From Allomyces arbusculus (taxonomy: Eukaryota > Blastocladiomycota > Blastocladiomycetes > Blastocladiales > Blastocladiaceae): 64,000 bases of DNA. The notes under the pieces are model-generated. The model was not told where the DNA came from. It was given only the letters and a program-made list of their open reading frames with translations, and searched no databases. The stretch is taken from contig JADHYV010000016.1 in the NCBI GenBank assembly GCA_027604705.1, positions 367,276-431,275 on the forward strand, in the 5' to 3' direction. The position numbers were made by a program, and so were the translations under genes. Each line of letters begins with the position of its first letter. Position 1 is the first letter of the stretch. This document shows positions 46,201 through 56,516 of this stretch, one piece after another.

Positions 46201-46514
46201 GGCAGGACGCGTGCCATTCGGCGGGACCCCTGCAGCGCTCGGACACGACACGGTCAGCGAAATGGAACGACACGGATCTACGACGAATCAACACAGAAGA
46301 TCGGCATACCAGGCGTGCCAGGGTAGTATTGCTGTTGCTGTGGCTGGCCGTACGGGTTCGTTGAGGCCGGCCTCTGCTGCTGCTGCTGCTGTTGCTGCTG
46401 TGGTGCTTGTTGGCCGGCGTACTGGCCGGGTTGCTGCTGGCCTGGCTGCGGGATCGCGGCTTGCGGCACGCCATGCACGACGCCGGGAACGCCGTAGGGT
46501 CCGCCACGGAACAT
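43282..46514 (-). CDS. SEC24: COPII coat subunit Sec24
   Basis: Sec24 selects cargo for COPII vesicles leaving the ER and pairs with Sec23. Exons 46514-46310 and 46229-43282 join in phase 1 across an 80-nt intron and give 1050 aa. Residues 1 to about 240 are Gln/Pro/Gly/Ala-rich, with several CAG-encoded Gln runs. The zinc-finger has CRRC and CNLC (VRCRRCRTYINPYVQF, then RWKCNLCYFPNDVPEAFDF). The trunk domain includes LYLFILDVSYAAIQCGML, LVGFITVDSALHFYNL and DVFLPLPEDLLVNL. The beta-sandwich, helical and gelsolin-like parts follow: CSRTQVSVDMFLFAQGTGID, RVRASRGLRMSVYHGNFFVR, LLCLGLIKHPALR and DGVGMYLWVSR. The first exon belongs to the gene because it ends YYPGTPG, which continues directly into VPPNGTRPASAAP. 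Confidence 0.95.
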
Positions 46515-48368
46515 GATGGCGGCGTTACGCGCGGTAGTGGTGCTGGTGAATGCGCGAGTGAAAAGCGCGGCGCGTGATCAACGAAGCGTCGTGATCTGTG
46601 CGTAGCTGCTGCAAGCGGGGCGGGTGTCGAGAGGGCTCGGCGATCCGACTGGCGCGCGTTGCTGAAGGTCCTGCCGCAGGTGCGGTCGTCGGCGTCGTCG
46701 GCGTCAAGCTGGCGGACTTGAGTGCGGCGTCGATGGCGTCGTGCGGCAATGGCCGTTTGGCCTCTCCAGCGTGACGGAGCACGACGCGTGCAGCGTGGCG
46801 ATGGGCGACAAGACTCGATCGCGTGACGTACGTGCCACAGCTTTCGCCCATTTTGAAGGCCACGTCGGCGCTGCCTCGCGAAATCTGAAGCCTAAATAGC
46901 TTGAAACCTGAATGCTCGAAACCTGAAACCTCCCAACCTGAATGCCGAAACCCGGAACGTCTCGCGTCGCATCAGGGATTTCATTCACCCCTGGTCGCTT
47001 CCATCGAGGTTGCTTCGTGTTCGCTCCACGTCAAACGCTCACTCGCTCGCTCGCTTGCGCGCGGCGCTTTGTTCGATGTCCCCTGTGGCCAACGACGACG
47101 TCGACACTACGACACCACGGCCAGCATGCACACCAGCACGACGAGACCTCTTGCAGTCGCGTTGTGCAAGGCACCAGCATGCGCAGATGAGGTCGTTTTC
47201 GCTCAGGAATTGTCTCCGACGGTCAAGACAGACCAGGACCACTACCATTTGCGCATCATGTGCACGAGGAGGTCCCGACCATCCTTGACCGCTCTCCAAA
47301 CTGGGCGACTCGCACCTCGAACATGGTTTGCCCGACCCCTTCGTCGCGAAACCACTTGCTCGTGCAGAATGGTCAATGGACCGTGAAATGAAACTCGAGC
47401 CGCGTCGGTGCATGTCTGCAGCTTGATCCGCCCCCAATGACGTGCGGCGGGCCGCGCGGGCCATCATTGACAGCACACCGTGAGGACCAACCACCGGCTT
47501 CGACAACAACCGGACCCGAGCCGCAAGGTCTCTTTCGGTCACGCACGGTGGCACCAAGCGGCGCCGTGGAAGCCTCGGAAAATGAAAATGAAAGACAATG
47601 CGACAGATTGGCATGTTCTCCTCGCTTCACACCCTGGCTGCTTCGTCATGGTCCCATTTTTGCCTTTGCCGCAGTGCGCACCGGCCGGCGCAACCAGCCC
47701 GGTCCCCTCGAACCGCTGGCGAGCGCCGCCCCATTGGGCCTGCATCGGGCAACCGGCTCCGCCGTGACGGCGACGTTTCGGGCAAGCGGCCGACGTCTCG
47801 CCACACCATAACCCCAAGTCGCTAAAAAAGCGTCGTCTCGCGTCCGCGCCGCCGACCGCGGCGCAACTGGTCGCAGGCCTCGTCTGCTGGCAGATGCGCG
47901 CGCTGCTGCGGACGTGCCTGCTGGGCGTGTTTGTGGTGGTTCATGTGTCGGCCCTGCAATGCGGTTCCCGCAATTGGCAACACACCGGCCGTTCCTGCGC
48001 GAATACCTTTGCACGCACCAGTTGCCTCGGCCGCGGGGAGCCGACGGCGAGCGTGCAGGGCTGCCCGAGTTTATACCGCGCTCGGGCCCGCGACGAAGTT
48101 GTCGACGACGACGATAGCGACGGCCCTCGACTTATAAGCCGTGCATGGTCTCGACGGCGCTCTCTGCTGCGAGTGGGCGCCCTCCGCTTTCTCTCTTCGT
48201 GTTCTCGCGCGCGGCTCTCGCTCCATGGACGGTATGTAGTCGCGCCGTGTTGCTCAGAGCGCGCGTTCTCATGGGGCGGTGCAACACGTTTCCCACCATG
48301 CTCACCCAACTCAATGCTCCTCTAGTCGGCGTCCTGGGGCCGCGACTTGAAGCTCGATCGACAGTGCT
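46515..48368. promoter_or_regulatory. divergent intergenic region, 1.85 kb
   Basis: This is the largest gap in the window, between SEC24 and the first 7TM-like gene. It contains a cluster of AACCTGAA-type repeats (46881-46953). A frame at 47894 begins with a signal-peptide-like segment but then becomes Arg-rich with no domain. I do not call a gene here, though a short spliced one could be missed. Confidence 0.45.
46881..46953 (+). repeat. four degenerate AACCTGAA direct repeats
   Basis: Within about 70 nt the sequence reads AAATCTGAAGCC, GAAACCTGAATGC, GAAACCTGAAACC and CAACCTGAATGCC, all variants of (A)AACCTGAA. The block is AT-richer than its surroundings and lies about 370 nt upstream of the SEC24 start on the opposite strand. 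It may be a protein-binding array or the remains of a minisatellite. Confidence 0.65.
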
Positions 48369-50585
48369 ATGCCCGCCGCCGCTGCCGTCTCTGCTTCCGC
48401 GGGCCCGTCCCCTGCCGCCGCCGCGGCCCAGCTGGCTGGATCGGCGCTTGTCTCGGGCGCACTGATTCTCGCCCTGGTCCAGGCATGCGCGGCCGGTGCA
48501 CCCTTGACCAAGCTTCTCAAGATCACGGCCGGCGTGCACTTGGCCGTTGCTACGCTCGACGTGGCGGCTAGTATCCTGGGCCGATCACCATCAAGTCTTC
48601 TGTGGCGGTGGAGTGATCATGTTGGCGATGTGGTGCAGCTCGCAGGTAGCTCCGTCGCACCCGTGGCCGTGATCCTGGCCGGCGCCGCGAGCGTGTTCCA
48701 GGCACGCACTTACCTCGATGCGCTGGGGCACGAAGTCGATCGGGCCCACGGCGGCAGCATCGACCCCGATTTCGACCTCGAGGCCCCGGCCGCGCGCGCG
48801 CACGCCGTCCACAAGCCGGCCAATTCGTCTGGCCCCGCACGACCCGTTTTCTGCCTGGCCCCGTGGATTCCAAGCGCGCGTGCCCTGGCGGCCACGACCG
48901 CTTTGGTCGCTGCCGCCGTGATCGTCGCACACGGCATGACCGCGCTCGTCGTGCTCGCGCCCATGGTCCACACCGCGGCGACGCCGTCGGGCACGCTGGT
49001 CGCGGCGTTCACCGCCGCATACACGGTCGCAAGTCTCGCGGCCGTCGTCTTGACCCACGGCGTGATCCTGAGTCATCGACTCGCCTTGTTTGTGCGCGCG
49101 GCCGCGGCGCGCACGGCTGCGGGTGAGCGGACGCCGTGCGGCTCGCCGGCACGCGTCGCGCCACATGATCGCGTGCACCGCGTCTCGCAGCATCAGTCGC
49201 CGATGCAGTACCAACATCAAGACTCGGCAGCTGCTGCGCTCATGGCTACACAAGCGGCAACTCCGGCCGAGGGAAGCAGCGCGCGCGATCTCGACGCGGG
49301 GAACCCGCACCGTGTTCGGTTTTCGGTCGAGGACGAGGAAGAGCAAGCTGCCCAAGGTCGCGGGCGCCATGGCCTCGGCCACGACACCTCCGACGTGATC
49401 GCGGCCATTCCCGACGCGACGCACTTCAACATCGACCTCGACGCGTCGGCACGGTCGAGCTGGACGTTCGTCGACACGCTGCAGGGCGACAACATGTCGG
49501 ACAAGGATTTCGGCGACGATGCGCTTGTTGACCAGCACGCGATGGTGCCCATGGGTCCGCTTGCGTGCGTGTCCGTGTGCCTGCATAAAATTGCTGTTGG
49601 AACTGCTCTCATCGCCATGGTCGTGGCAAGTGGACTCGCGGCCAAGGCGTGGTGGTGCGCCGGCCCCGTCGCGACCACCATCTCGAATGACGTCATGCTC
49701 GCGCTAGGCCTGTGCCGTGTCGCGTGGACCGTGCTCGCGATTCTCGCGGTTCTCGCGTGGACCTCGGCCACGATCGTCCCGGCCCTGCACGACACGATCC
49801 TGCGGCAAGACATGGCGCTCGGTGTGCCCGTGCGCGTGCGCACCTACATCCCGCGCGGCCACGAGCACGCACCAGCGCTGCACCTCGACGAGCTCGCAGA
49901 AGTGCGGTCAATCGAGACCACCTATTTGCACCATCTCCAAGCGCAGCAGCAGCAACAGCAACACTCCTCGTACCCCAAATCCATTGCATCGGCGCGGCGC
50001 ACGGCGCTCTTTTCGTCGTCGATGACGGACCTGCGCCGACTCGCCGCGCTGACGCGGCGCAGTATGCTCATCAGCAGTCCACCCCCGCCGCCGGCGCCGC
50101 GGCTCGCGACGGCACGTACCGGTGCGCGCACCGCGTCAATGATGACAACGGCCACGTTCAGTACCGCCGTGGCCCCACCATCGTCGCCCGTGCTCGCGAC
50201 GAGTCCGGCGGTCGCGCCGCTGCTCTCGCATCGCGCGCAGCCGCGTGGGCAGGTGCCTGCAATCACGTCCACCCTCCCTCCGCCACCGCCGGTCCCTCCG
50301 GTTGGGTTTCATAGTGATGTCCCCGCAAAGGCGACGCCGCCGCTCGCACCCATGGCCGCGCCGATCGCCGCTCCAACGGCACCTGCGAACCCAGCCCCGA
50401 CACCTTCTACCCCCGTAACCGGGACTGGTGCGCCGTCTAAGTCTGTCGTGCGCGTTGCTGCGCCGTTCCGGTATCGCACGCCGTTCCTGATGGCGGGCGC
50501 GGCCGTGCAAGGGATGCACGAGGGTGACAGCAACGACAGCAGCGAAAGTGCCAATGCCGCATCATTGCCGCGGGGACCGGCGTGA
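48369..50585 (+). CDS. 7TM-like membrane protein 1 (orphan)
   Basis: I do not recognise the family. A single exon encodes 738 aa. Hydrophobic segments suggest seven spans: about 22-42 (LAGSALVSGALILALVQAC), 50-68 (LKITAGVHLAVATLDVAAS), 87-110, 170-198, 208-238, 400-425 and 443-470. Between spans 5 and 6 is a polar loop of about 155 residues with an acidic patch (VEDEEEQAAQGRGRHG). The C-terminal 260 residues are low-complexity Pro/Ala/Ser with a short Gln run. A long loop between TM5 and TM6 and a long cytosolic tail are the layout of G-protein-coupled receptors, but no GPCR signature is visible. It shares this plan with the genes at 51075 and 59689. The start is the first ATG; the frame is closed just upstream. 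Confidence 0.65.
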   Translation: MPAAAAVSASAGPSPAAAAAQLAGSALVSGALILALVQACAAGAPLTKLLKITAGVHLAVATLDVAASILGRSPSSLLWRWSDHVGDVVQLAGSSVAPVAVILAGAASVFQARTYLDALGHEVDRAHGGSIDPDFDLEAPAARAHAVHKPANSSGPARPVFCLAPWIPSARALAATTALVAAAVIVAHGMTALVVLAPMVHTAATPSGTLVAAFTAAYTVASLAAVVLTHGVILSHRLALFVRAAAARTAAGERTPCGSPARVAPHDRVHRVSQHQSPMQYQHQDSAAAALMATQAATPAEGSSARDLDAGNPHRVRFSVEDEEEQAAQGRGRHGLGHDTSDVIAAIPDATHFNIDLDASARSSWTFVDTLQGDNMSDKDFGDDALVDQHAMVPMGPLACVSVCLHKIAVGTALIAMVVASGLAAKAWWCAGPVATTISNDVMLALGLCRVAWTVLAILAVLAWTSATIVPALHDTILRQDMALGVPVRVRTYIPRGHEHAPALHLDELAEVRSIETTYLHHLQAQQQQQQHSSYPKSIASARRTALFSSSMTDLRRLAALTRRSMLISSPPPPPAPRLATARTGARTASMMTTATFSTAVAPPSSPVLATSPAVAPLLSHRAQPRGQVPAITSTLPPPPPVPPVGFHSDVPAKATPPLAPMAAPIAAPTAPANPAPTPSTPVTGTGAPSKSVVRVAAPFRYRTPFLMAGAAVQGMHEGDSNDSSESANAASLPRGPA

Positions 50586-51074
50586 AGTGTTTCTTTTTTC
50601 TTTCTTTTCCTGTACATTTGTCAGGAGTAGGGCCTTTTTTCGTCCTGTATCATGTCCTCCCCCTCCACCCACCTCACCCACCCCCTTCGCTGAGTGTGCC
50701 TCATCCCCGATTCCCGTCCGCGTCTGGAACGTGGTTTTGCTCTTCCTCTTCCTCAAGTTCATTTGTGTTCCTCCAGTTCCCTAGTGCACTCCGTGCCTGT
50801 GTCTGATCTGTCTCCTCCATTTCGTAAGTGCTCATATCCAATGCATTGTTTGTGTTCTCCCACATGCCGATCCAAGGGTTTGATTGTTGCGCGACGCGTT
50901 CCTGGCTGCCGTCGTCCATTCTCGTCCGGCACGAGCAAGCATCTCAGTCTCAGTGATGCTTTTGAATCCGACAAAGCAACGTGGTTTGGTTCAACTAAAC
51001 TAATCCCAAAGTGTTGTGGTGTATTTATTCACGCTCCCAAAATTCGGAATCACCGGCCCCATCACGCGGGGCGT
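50586..51074. other. convergent intergenic region
   Basis: This 489-nt gap lies between the stops of 7TM-1 and 7TM-2. Its left end is T/C-rich. I see no gene. Confidence 0.5.
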
Positions 51075-52454
51075 CTACTCCACCGACGGCCGCGGCGGCA
51101 CGAGCAACGACCCATGCGCACATACCACCCCCTTCTCCTCCTCTTCCTCCTCCTCCTCCTCCTCCTCCTCCTCCTCCTCCACTCGCTTCCCTTCCCCTGC
51201 CCCCGCCGCCACCGTCCCCAGATCCACCTCCCCACCACTCCACCCACGCGCCGCCCCCGGCTCCACCAGCAACCCCACGCGCGAATCCACCCTTCCGTGT
51301 GGCCCCGTCCCTGCTGGCGCCGCCCAACTGACCGCACGCGGCTGTGGCAGCGGTGTGATCGCGGGCGCCCCGACAAATGCGCGCGCGTTCTTAACGCTCG
51401 GGTCGCGCAATTCCATGAGCGCGACAAGCACGAGCCCCCACGCGGCGGCGGCCGCGGGGGACGCGAGCGGCGCGAGTCGGGCGGGGGTCACACCCGCGAG
51501 CGTCAGGACTTGGTGGATGGCCTTGGCGGTGAAGATGGCGACGGTCATGATGGAGTACATGACGCGCACGCGAGCGGTGCCGCCGAGGGTCGACCAGGTG
51601 GAGGAGGCGCGCGGTGGGGAGACGTGGCCGGGGACAGCTGCGCCTGAGGACGAGGCGAGGGTGACGGGGGTGGGCGGGGTCAGGGAGGAGAGCAGGTGCA
51701 TGGCAACGTCGGTCGGCGCCGGCTTGGTTGGTCCCGCAGCCGCAGCGGCCAGCGGCGTGGGCGATGATGTGTCGGCAGTGGTCGCGACCATTGCAGGGGG
51801 GCCCTTGACCATGCGCGCCGTGACGATCCCGTCAGCAATGACAATGTACGCGACCGACACGACCGCATCAATGAGCGCGGCCACCACGGCCACAATTTCG
51901 GACGCGAGCAGCGTCGAATTCTCTTCGTGGATCAAGTCCGCTAGCACCGCGACCATGCGCGTTCCCTCGGCGCGCTCAGCCCCATCCCCCACGGCGACAA
52001 GCACGCGCACGGCTGCCGCAGCACGGTCCACGACACACGTCACCGCCGCGGCCGCCGCTAGCCACCTTGCCCGCCTTGCCAGCGTCGCCTCGACGACCTT
52101 GGCCGCAGCCAGGACTCGAATCCGGCGCACATGCATGGCAATAATGGCGACTGTGGCTGCGGCCTGGAGAACCTGCGCAATCACAAACGGAGCCGCGGCC
52201 TTGTCAGCGGCAATCGACGGCGTGTAGGCGTCGAGCTTCATGGCGATGACGAGGGCCGCGCCCGCCAAAAACTTGATGGCCCGCACGGGCACGCGAAACG
52301 TCTTGGTCCCGGCGCGGCAGAGCGCGTGCGCCATGCGCAGCAGGACGGCGCCAAAGAGCGCGTGGTTGAGCTGGATCAGGGCCAGCGAGGAGAGCGGGAT
52401 CCCGGCCGTCGCGACCGAGTCGCCAGCGTCGAGCGGATCGAGCAGGTACGGCAT
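51075..52454 (-). CDS. 7TM-like membrane protein 2 (orphan) with poly-Glu tail
   Basis: I do not recognise the family. A single exon encodes 459 aa. Spans are predicted at about 23-45 (LALIQLNHALFGAVLLRMAH), 58-76, 89-107 (PFVIAQVLQAAATVAIIAMH), 129-155, 183-211, 295-320 (VMYSIMTVAIFTAKAIHQVL) and 333-347. The loop between spans 5 and 6 is about 80 residues of Pro/Thr/Ala. Spans 3, 6 and 7 resemble those of the protein at 59689: LQ in span 3 followed by R-x-R-x3-AA, then AR-x-R-x2-Y at the start of span 6 and AP...AW...VL at span 7. The tail holds about 16 Glu in a row, encoded by a GAG repeat. A complementary open frame exists on the plus strand, but it lacks membrane spans and is taken as a shadow. 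The frame stays open 579 nt upstream; MPYLLDPLDAGD was chosen as the simplest start. Confidence 0.62.
   Translation of the reverse strand: MPYLLDPLDAGDSVATAGIPLSSLALIQLNHALFGAVLLRMAHALCRAGTKTFRVPVRAIKFLAGAALVIAMKLDAYTPSIAADKAAAPFVIAQVLQAAATVAIIAMHVRRIRVLAAAKVVEATLARRARWLAAAAAVTCVVDRAAAAVRVLVAVGDGAERAEGTRMVAVLADLIHEENSTLLASEIVAVVAALIDAVVSVAYIVIADGIVTARMVKGPPAMVATTADTSSPTPLAAAAAGPTKPAPTDVAMHLLSSLTPPTPVTLASSSGAAVPGHVSPPRASSTWSTLGGTARVRVMYSIMTVAIFTAKAIHQVLTLAGVTPARLAPLASPAAAAAWGLVLVALMELRDPSVKNARAFVGAPAITPLPQPRAVSWAAPAGTGPHGRVDSRVGLLVEPGAARGWSGGEVDLGTVAAGAGEGKRVEEEEEEEEEEEEEEEKGVVCAHGSLLVPPRPSVE
51134..51180 (-). repeat. (GAG)n microsatellite encoding poly-Glu
   Basis: A run of CTC/TCC trinucleotides on the plus strand encodes about 16 Glu near the C-terminus of 7TM-2. 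Length is likely to vary between strains without shifting the frame. Confidence 0.9.
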
Positions 52455-53344
52455 TATTCGACGGGGGTGAGGTGAGGACGGCGGGTCAGCGAGAGGTCGA
52501 TGGGGTCGACAACGGGTCGGCGAAGGTGGGTGGTCGGCTGTGGTAGGTGCGGTCGAGGCACGGGGCGACGGGCGCGACGGCGGAGCGAGCGAGGCGGACA
52601 GTACACAGGCAAAGCCGACCGCAACGGATGCACGAAGCGACGTGCGCGCAAACGAACGTGGAAGTGGTCGAGTTTTTTCGAGATGGTTTGGTTGCACACA
52701 GCGCGCCGACGCCGACGCTTCGCAGGAACCCGCCTGGGGGAGCAACTTGAACTTGGTGATCGACCGATGCAGGCGCGAGATCGGCAACGTCAACGACGGC
52801 AAGTTTGGTCGGTTGGCTGGCACTGGCGACAGCAGCAGCTCAAGGAATGATCTTGCACCGACCTGGAAATGAGAGAAAGACAAGACCGATGAAGGCCAGC
52901 GATGGTCGTGTTGAGCGAAGGCCGAAATGAACTGACACTCTCGGCGACGTTGGGCTTGAGATGGCAGCGTGCCCGGCCGTGCGTCGTGTGCGACCCTGCT
53001 CATGTGCGACGCGGACAACGGGAGAACGCACAAGCGCTGTCAATCCGACGTGTGGGACCGCCGTCCCTGTCGCCGCAAAGGCTGATCACCACGTAGTCGT
53101 CAGCAAACTCTGAATCGAAAGGGAAGACGGCAGCGACAACAACATACCCGCGACAACGGCGACAGGACACCAGCATATAATCAATACAAAGACGATACAT
53201 GGTGGTTCCAACACGGGACCAGACAACCCGAGCGGAAGCGGAAAAGAACGAGAGGGTATCATTAACACAAAATGTCGGCTTATCGCGCCGTGTCCACCGG
53301 CATCGCCGATGAGCATCCAAAATTCGGTCGCGATCCGCTGCTGC
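52455..53344. other. intergenic region upstream of 7TM-2
   Basis: This 890-nt gap lies between tandem minus-strand genes. An open extension of the 7TM-2 frame runs through much of it but is Arg/Pro/Ser-rich. It could be a long disordered N-terminus or the promoter and leader; the sequence does not decide. Confidence 0.45.
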
Positions 53345-55911
53345 CTAGCCGCGATCGGCGGGTCCACGGCCGCGCGATTCGCGCCAACGAACACCGCCCA
53401 GCGCCACGACTTGCCACCGGACAGCGTCTGCCCTGGCGAGCTCCGCGACGCGTCGCCATGCAGCCCCTGGCACGCGCACGATCGCGTGGTCAATGGCCAT
53501 GGCGTGCAAGTCGAGCAGCAACGTCGCGTCCTGGAACTGTTGTAAATCGCCTGCCTGGACTCGCCGCGGGCGAATGGCTACAGCAGCCGCCAAATTGCTG
53601 GGTGTGGCCGTGGCCGAAACAGAACGCGCGTCGACGCGCACGTGGACGGTCGACCGCGGCCGGGCAGCGGCCACGGCGAGTGCAATGAGGTGTCGTACCA
53701 GGTGCACAGTTGCCGCGTACAAGTGCCGTGAAACGACGGAATCGGAGGACGTGTGGGACGCGACGAGGATGTGGACGTGCTTGGCGGCCGCCACGGGAGC
53801 GTGTGCGGCAATGGCCGTGGCAACGCATTGGTTCAGCGGCACGTCTTGGTGGTTGGCGTGGTCCCTGTCGCGTGCGGTTTCGGCTTCGAACCCGGCCAGC
53901 AACGCGCCCGCGTCCTCAATCGCGCCCAGCATCGTCGCGACTGCGTCGGCCACAGCCGGTTCCCGCTCCACAGCGGGGCCGAGCGCGGCAATCGGGTTCC
54001 GCAGTTCATGGCACAACCACAAGATCATCGACCCGTGATCACGGTACGCGCGCTGCAACGCAGCTGTCGCGCCCTCAAGCTCGGCCAGTCGCGCCGACCG
54101 TTCCGACATGTCCGAGAGAAGCACAACCTGCGCGACCCCCGGCCGCGGCGGCGACACTGGCTTGGGCGGTGGCGCCGGGACCACGGGTGCTGCCGTAAGC
54201 GTCATGTCCGTGTCGGTCGGCGACAGGAGCAGCGTGTCGGTGGACGTGTCCGAATCCGTCTGCGACACAAGCAGTGGCGCACTACCTGTCGTCGTCACCG
54301 CGGCCGCCGGGCAGTCAGCCTTGCCCGCGTGGAGCGAGACGAGATCGCTCGCGCACAGGTCGGCTGGATACGTCGTCCCGTCGGCACGCCGCACGCGCAC
54401 GGCTGCGACCCCAGGCCGGAAGAGCGGCCCGTGCGTGTCCAGTATCCTCTTGGACCCCGCAAACTCGGCCGCCACGTCCATCACGGGCGACGACCGGCCC
54501 GACTTGTCGCCCATCCCGCACGCCGCCGGATCCATCTCGTTGCACTCGACCTGGATTACGCGGCGCACGTCGACTTGCCGCTCGCGCGTCGCAAACAAGT
54601 CGCGTGCGTGCTCGTTCAGCCCGAGCACCTGGCCAGCCGCATCCAATAGAATCAGCGGGCTCGGGATCGCGCGCAGATACGCCTGCGCGCGTTCCTGCAA
54701 TGCGCGCATCCGGGCGTGAATCGACCGCTCGGCACGTCGGCGACGGCCAAAGAGGCCGTGTAACGTGACAAGCACGCCAGCAAGGACAGCGCCGACCGCC
54801 ATGGCGCCCGAACTCGCGAGCCAGGCGCCGTAGTGGTAGGTGGACTCGCCGTAGGTGGCGCGCGGCGTGCAGGTTAGAGTCCATCGGCGGTTGGCGAACA
54901 GGATCGTGGCAGACGCGGCGAGGGATGGGATCGATGCGGTGCGGTCAGCACACGGTGCGTCGATGAGCGACGTGGGGCCGTCTTCGAGGTGCAGAGCGAA
55001 TTCGCCCGTGGCCAGGTCGGAAAAGAGGTCTTGAACCTGGAAAATGGGTAGGCGCGCCGGGGTGGCCATATCAGTCAAGATCGAGGAACGTAAACCAACG
55101 TGGGGAACAAGGCACGCGTAGGTACCGATAAACTGGCCGCAACCATACTCGCCGTCGAGAAATTGCTCGGCGTGACAGCGCGTTTCAGCGTGACGAGAAA
55201 TACGAGGAAGCCGAGCACTGTTGACCCGTCGTTCCCGACCAGTTGGACGGGCGGCGTCAGGAACGGTTGGCTTGGCTGGGCAATCGCCTCGAGTACGACC
55301 GCTCTGCGCGTGGGCTCGCCCGTGGGATCATACCCGATAAAATTTTTCGGCAGGCCCGACGGGAACCGCAGCGGGCTCGCCCGGACGAAGACCATGGGCC
55401 AGTATCCATCGGGGTCGTCGACGCGCGGGCCGTAGTTGAGGTTGGCGTCCGACGAGTAGATGGTCGTGTTGTAGATGGCCTCCCACTCAGCGCGCTTGTC
55501 GGCCGGAATGCGCTCGTAAAAGTTCACCGTGTAGACGGTCTTGGGATTGGGCTTGACGCGCGCGAGGTACTGCTTGAGCAAGGCGGAGGTCACAACAGGC
55601 GCGGTGGAAACAAACGCGTTGAGGCTCCTGACCTGGCAAAATCATGGTGAACAAGGTGTGTCAGCTCACCGCCAGCACATCGGCCAGTACCGAACCTGGA
55701 TCCAACGCGTCCGTACAATGCCAAGCACCTCGGCCTGCGCCATGACCGAGACCATGTCGGCGCGGTCGCGACAGAACCGGGCGGCGGCAGCCTGGGACGG
55801 CGCCGATCGCAGCACGAGCCACAGGCCAATGGCCGCGGCGACACCCGCGGCGACAGCGGCGGCGGCCGCGAACATGGCGCCATGGCGCTTGACGGCGGTG
55901 GTGGAGCCCAT
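53345..55911 (-). CDS. CHASE-domain histidine-kinase-like sensor A
   Basis: This is a membrane sensor related to hybrid histidine kinases. Exons 55911-55717, 55632-55126 and 55036-53345, all phase 0, give 797 aa. Span 1 is AMFAAAAAVAAGVAAAIGLW. The CHASE domain (about 70-260) has VKPNPKTVYTVNFYERIPAD, then YWPMVFVRASP, KNFIGYDPTGEPTRR and FLTPPVQLV, the usual ligand-binding fold outside the membrane. Span 2 is at about 304-331. A PAS-like domain follows (IPSPLILLDAAGQVLGLNEH). The H-box is LWLCHELRNPIAAL, with His near 577. The ATP-binding part is degenerate: LVRHLIALAVAAARP stands where the Asn of the N-box belongs, and no DxGxG motif is seen. There is no receiver domain. The gene is a tandem paralogue of the one at 56517. 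Signalling by phosphotransfer is doubtful; a scaffold or phosphatase-like role is possible. Confidence 0.82.
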
Positions 55912-56516
55912 CGATACGGTGCCTTTAGCCGCGCGGACCACTGGTGCAAGGGTGGTTGCGAGGCAGACACGCCGCGTGGTCCTGGTCGAGGCGGTTGCAG
56001 CGATTGCGGGGCGGCACGCGAGAAGACGACGCGCGCGCGCGTTGCCGCGTGCGCGACAGGGACAGTGGCGGGGCTGGGCGATGCGCGATGGTGGCCGGGC
56101 TGGAGCACGCTGGAGCAGGCGAGAGCGTGTGCGTGCTTGCGGTGCTTGGCCCCGCTTGCGTGTGGGCGGAAGAAAGACAGGCAGGGACGGTGGCGGGACA
56201 CGGGACCAACATGCTGCGCCCACACTCGCCGCACGCTGGCAAGCCTCGGCAATGGCACCCTCATCGGTGTGCACACGAACACCTCACAATGAGCAATGAA
56301 AGAGGGATGACAATGCTTTCATTGGCATGGCACTTTAGCGCGAGGGTCGGCCGGGCATGACGGACGGACAGACGCGAAAGAACGCGACCTCGGCGCGCGC
56401 GCGGGTATCAAACGACAAAAACGGATTGTGCGCACGCAGGACACGGTGCCGACCGACAAAAACCAAAAGCAAAGCAAAGCAACACCGTTCCCCACCCCGT
56501 CGCGAGAGCGCTGGGG
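55912..56516. other. spacer between the two CHASE genes
   Basis: This 605-nt gap contains the promoter of sensor A and the 3' end of sensor B. Frames open on both strands are Arg/Ala-rich shadows. I see no repeat or mobile element at the duplication boundary. Confidence 0.5.

Noticed and set aside
46525-46863. 112-codon minus-strand frame just upstream of SEC24
   Set aside because: It has no domain and lies where the SEC24 promoter and leader should be.
47894-48325. Plus-strand frame starting with a signal-peptide-like segment (MRALLRTCLLGVFVVVHVSA)
   Set aside because: After the hydrophobic start it becomes Arg/Ser-rich without a domain, and no splice path joins it in frame to the 7TM-1 gene.
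51016-52227. 403-codon plus-strand frame opposite 7TM-2
   Set aside because: It is Ala/Thr-rich low complexity. The minus strand gives seven hydrophobic spans and similarity to 7TM-3, so the plus frame is a shadow.
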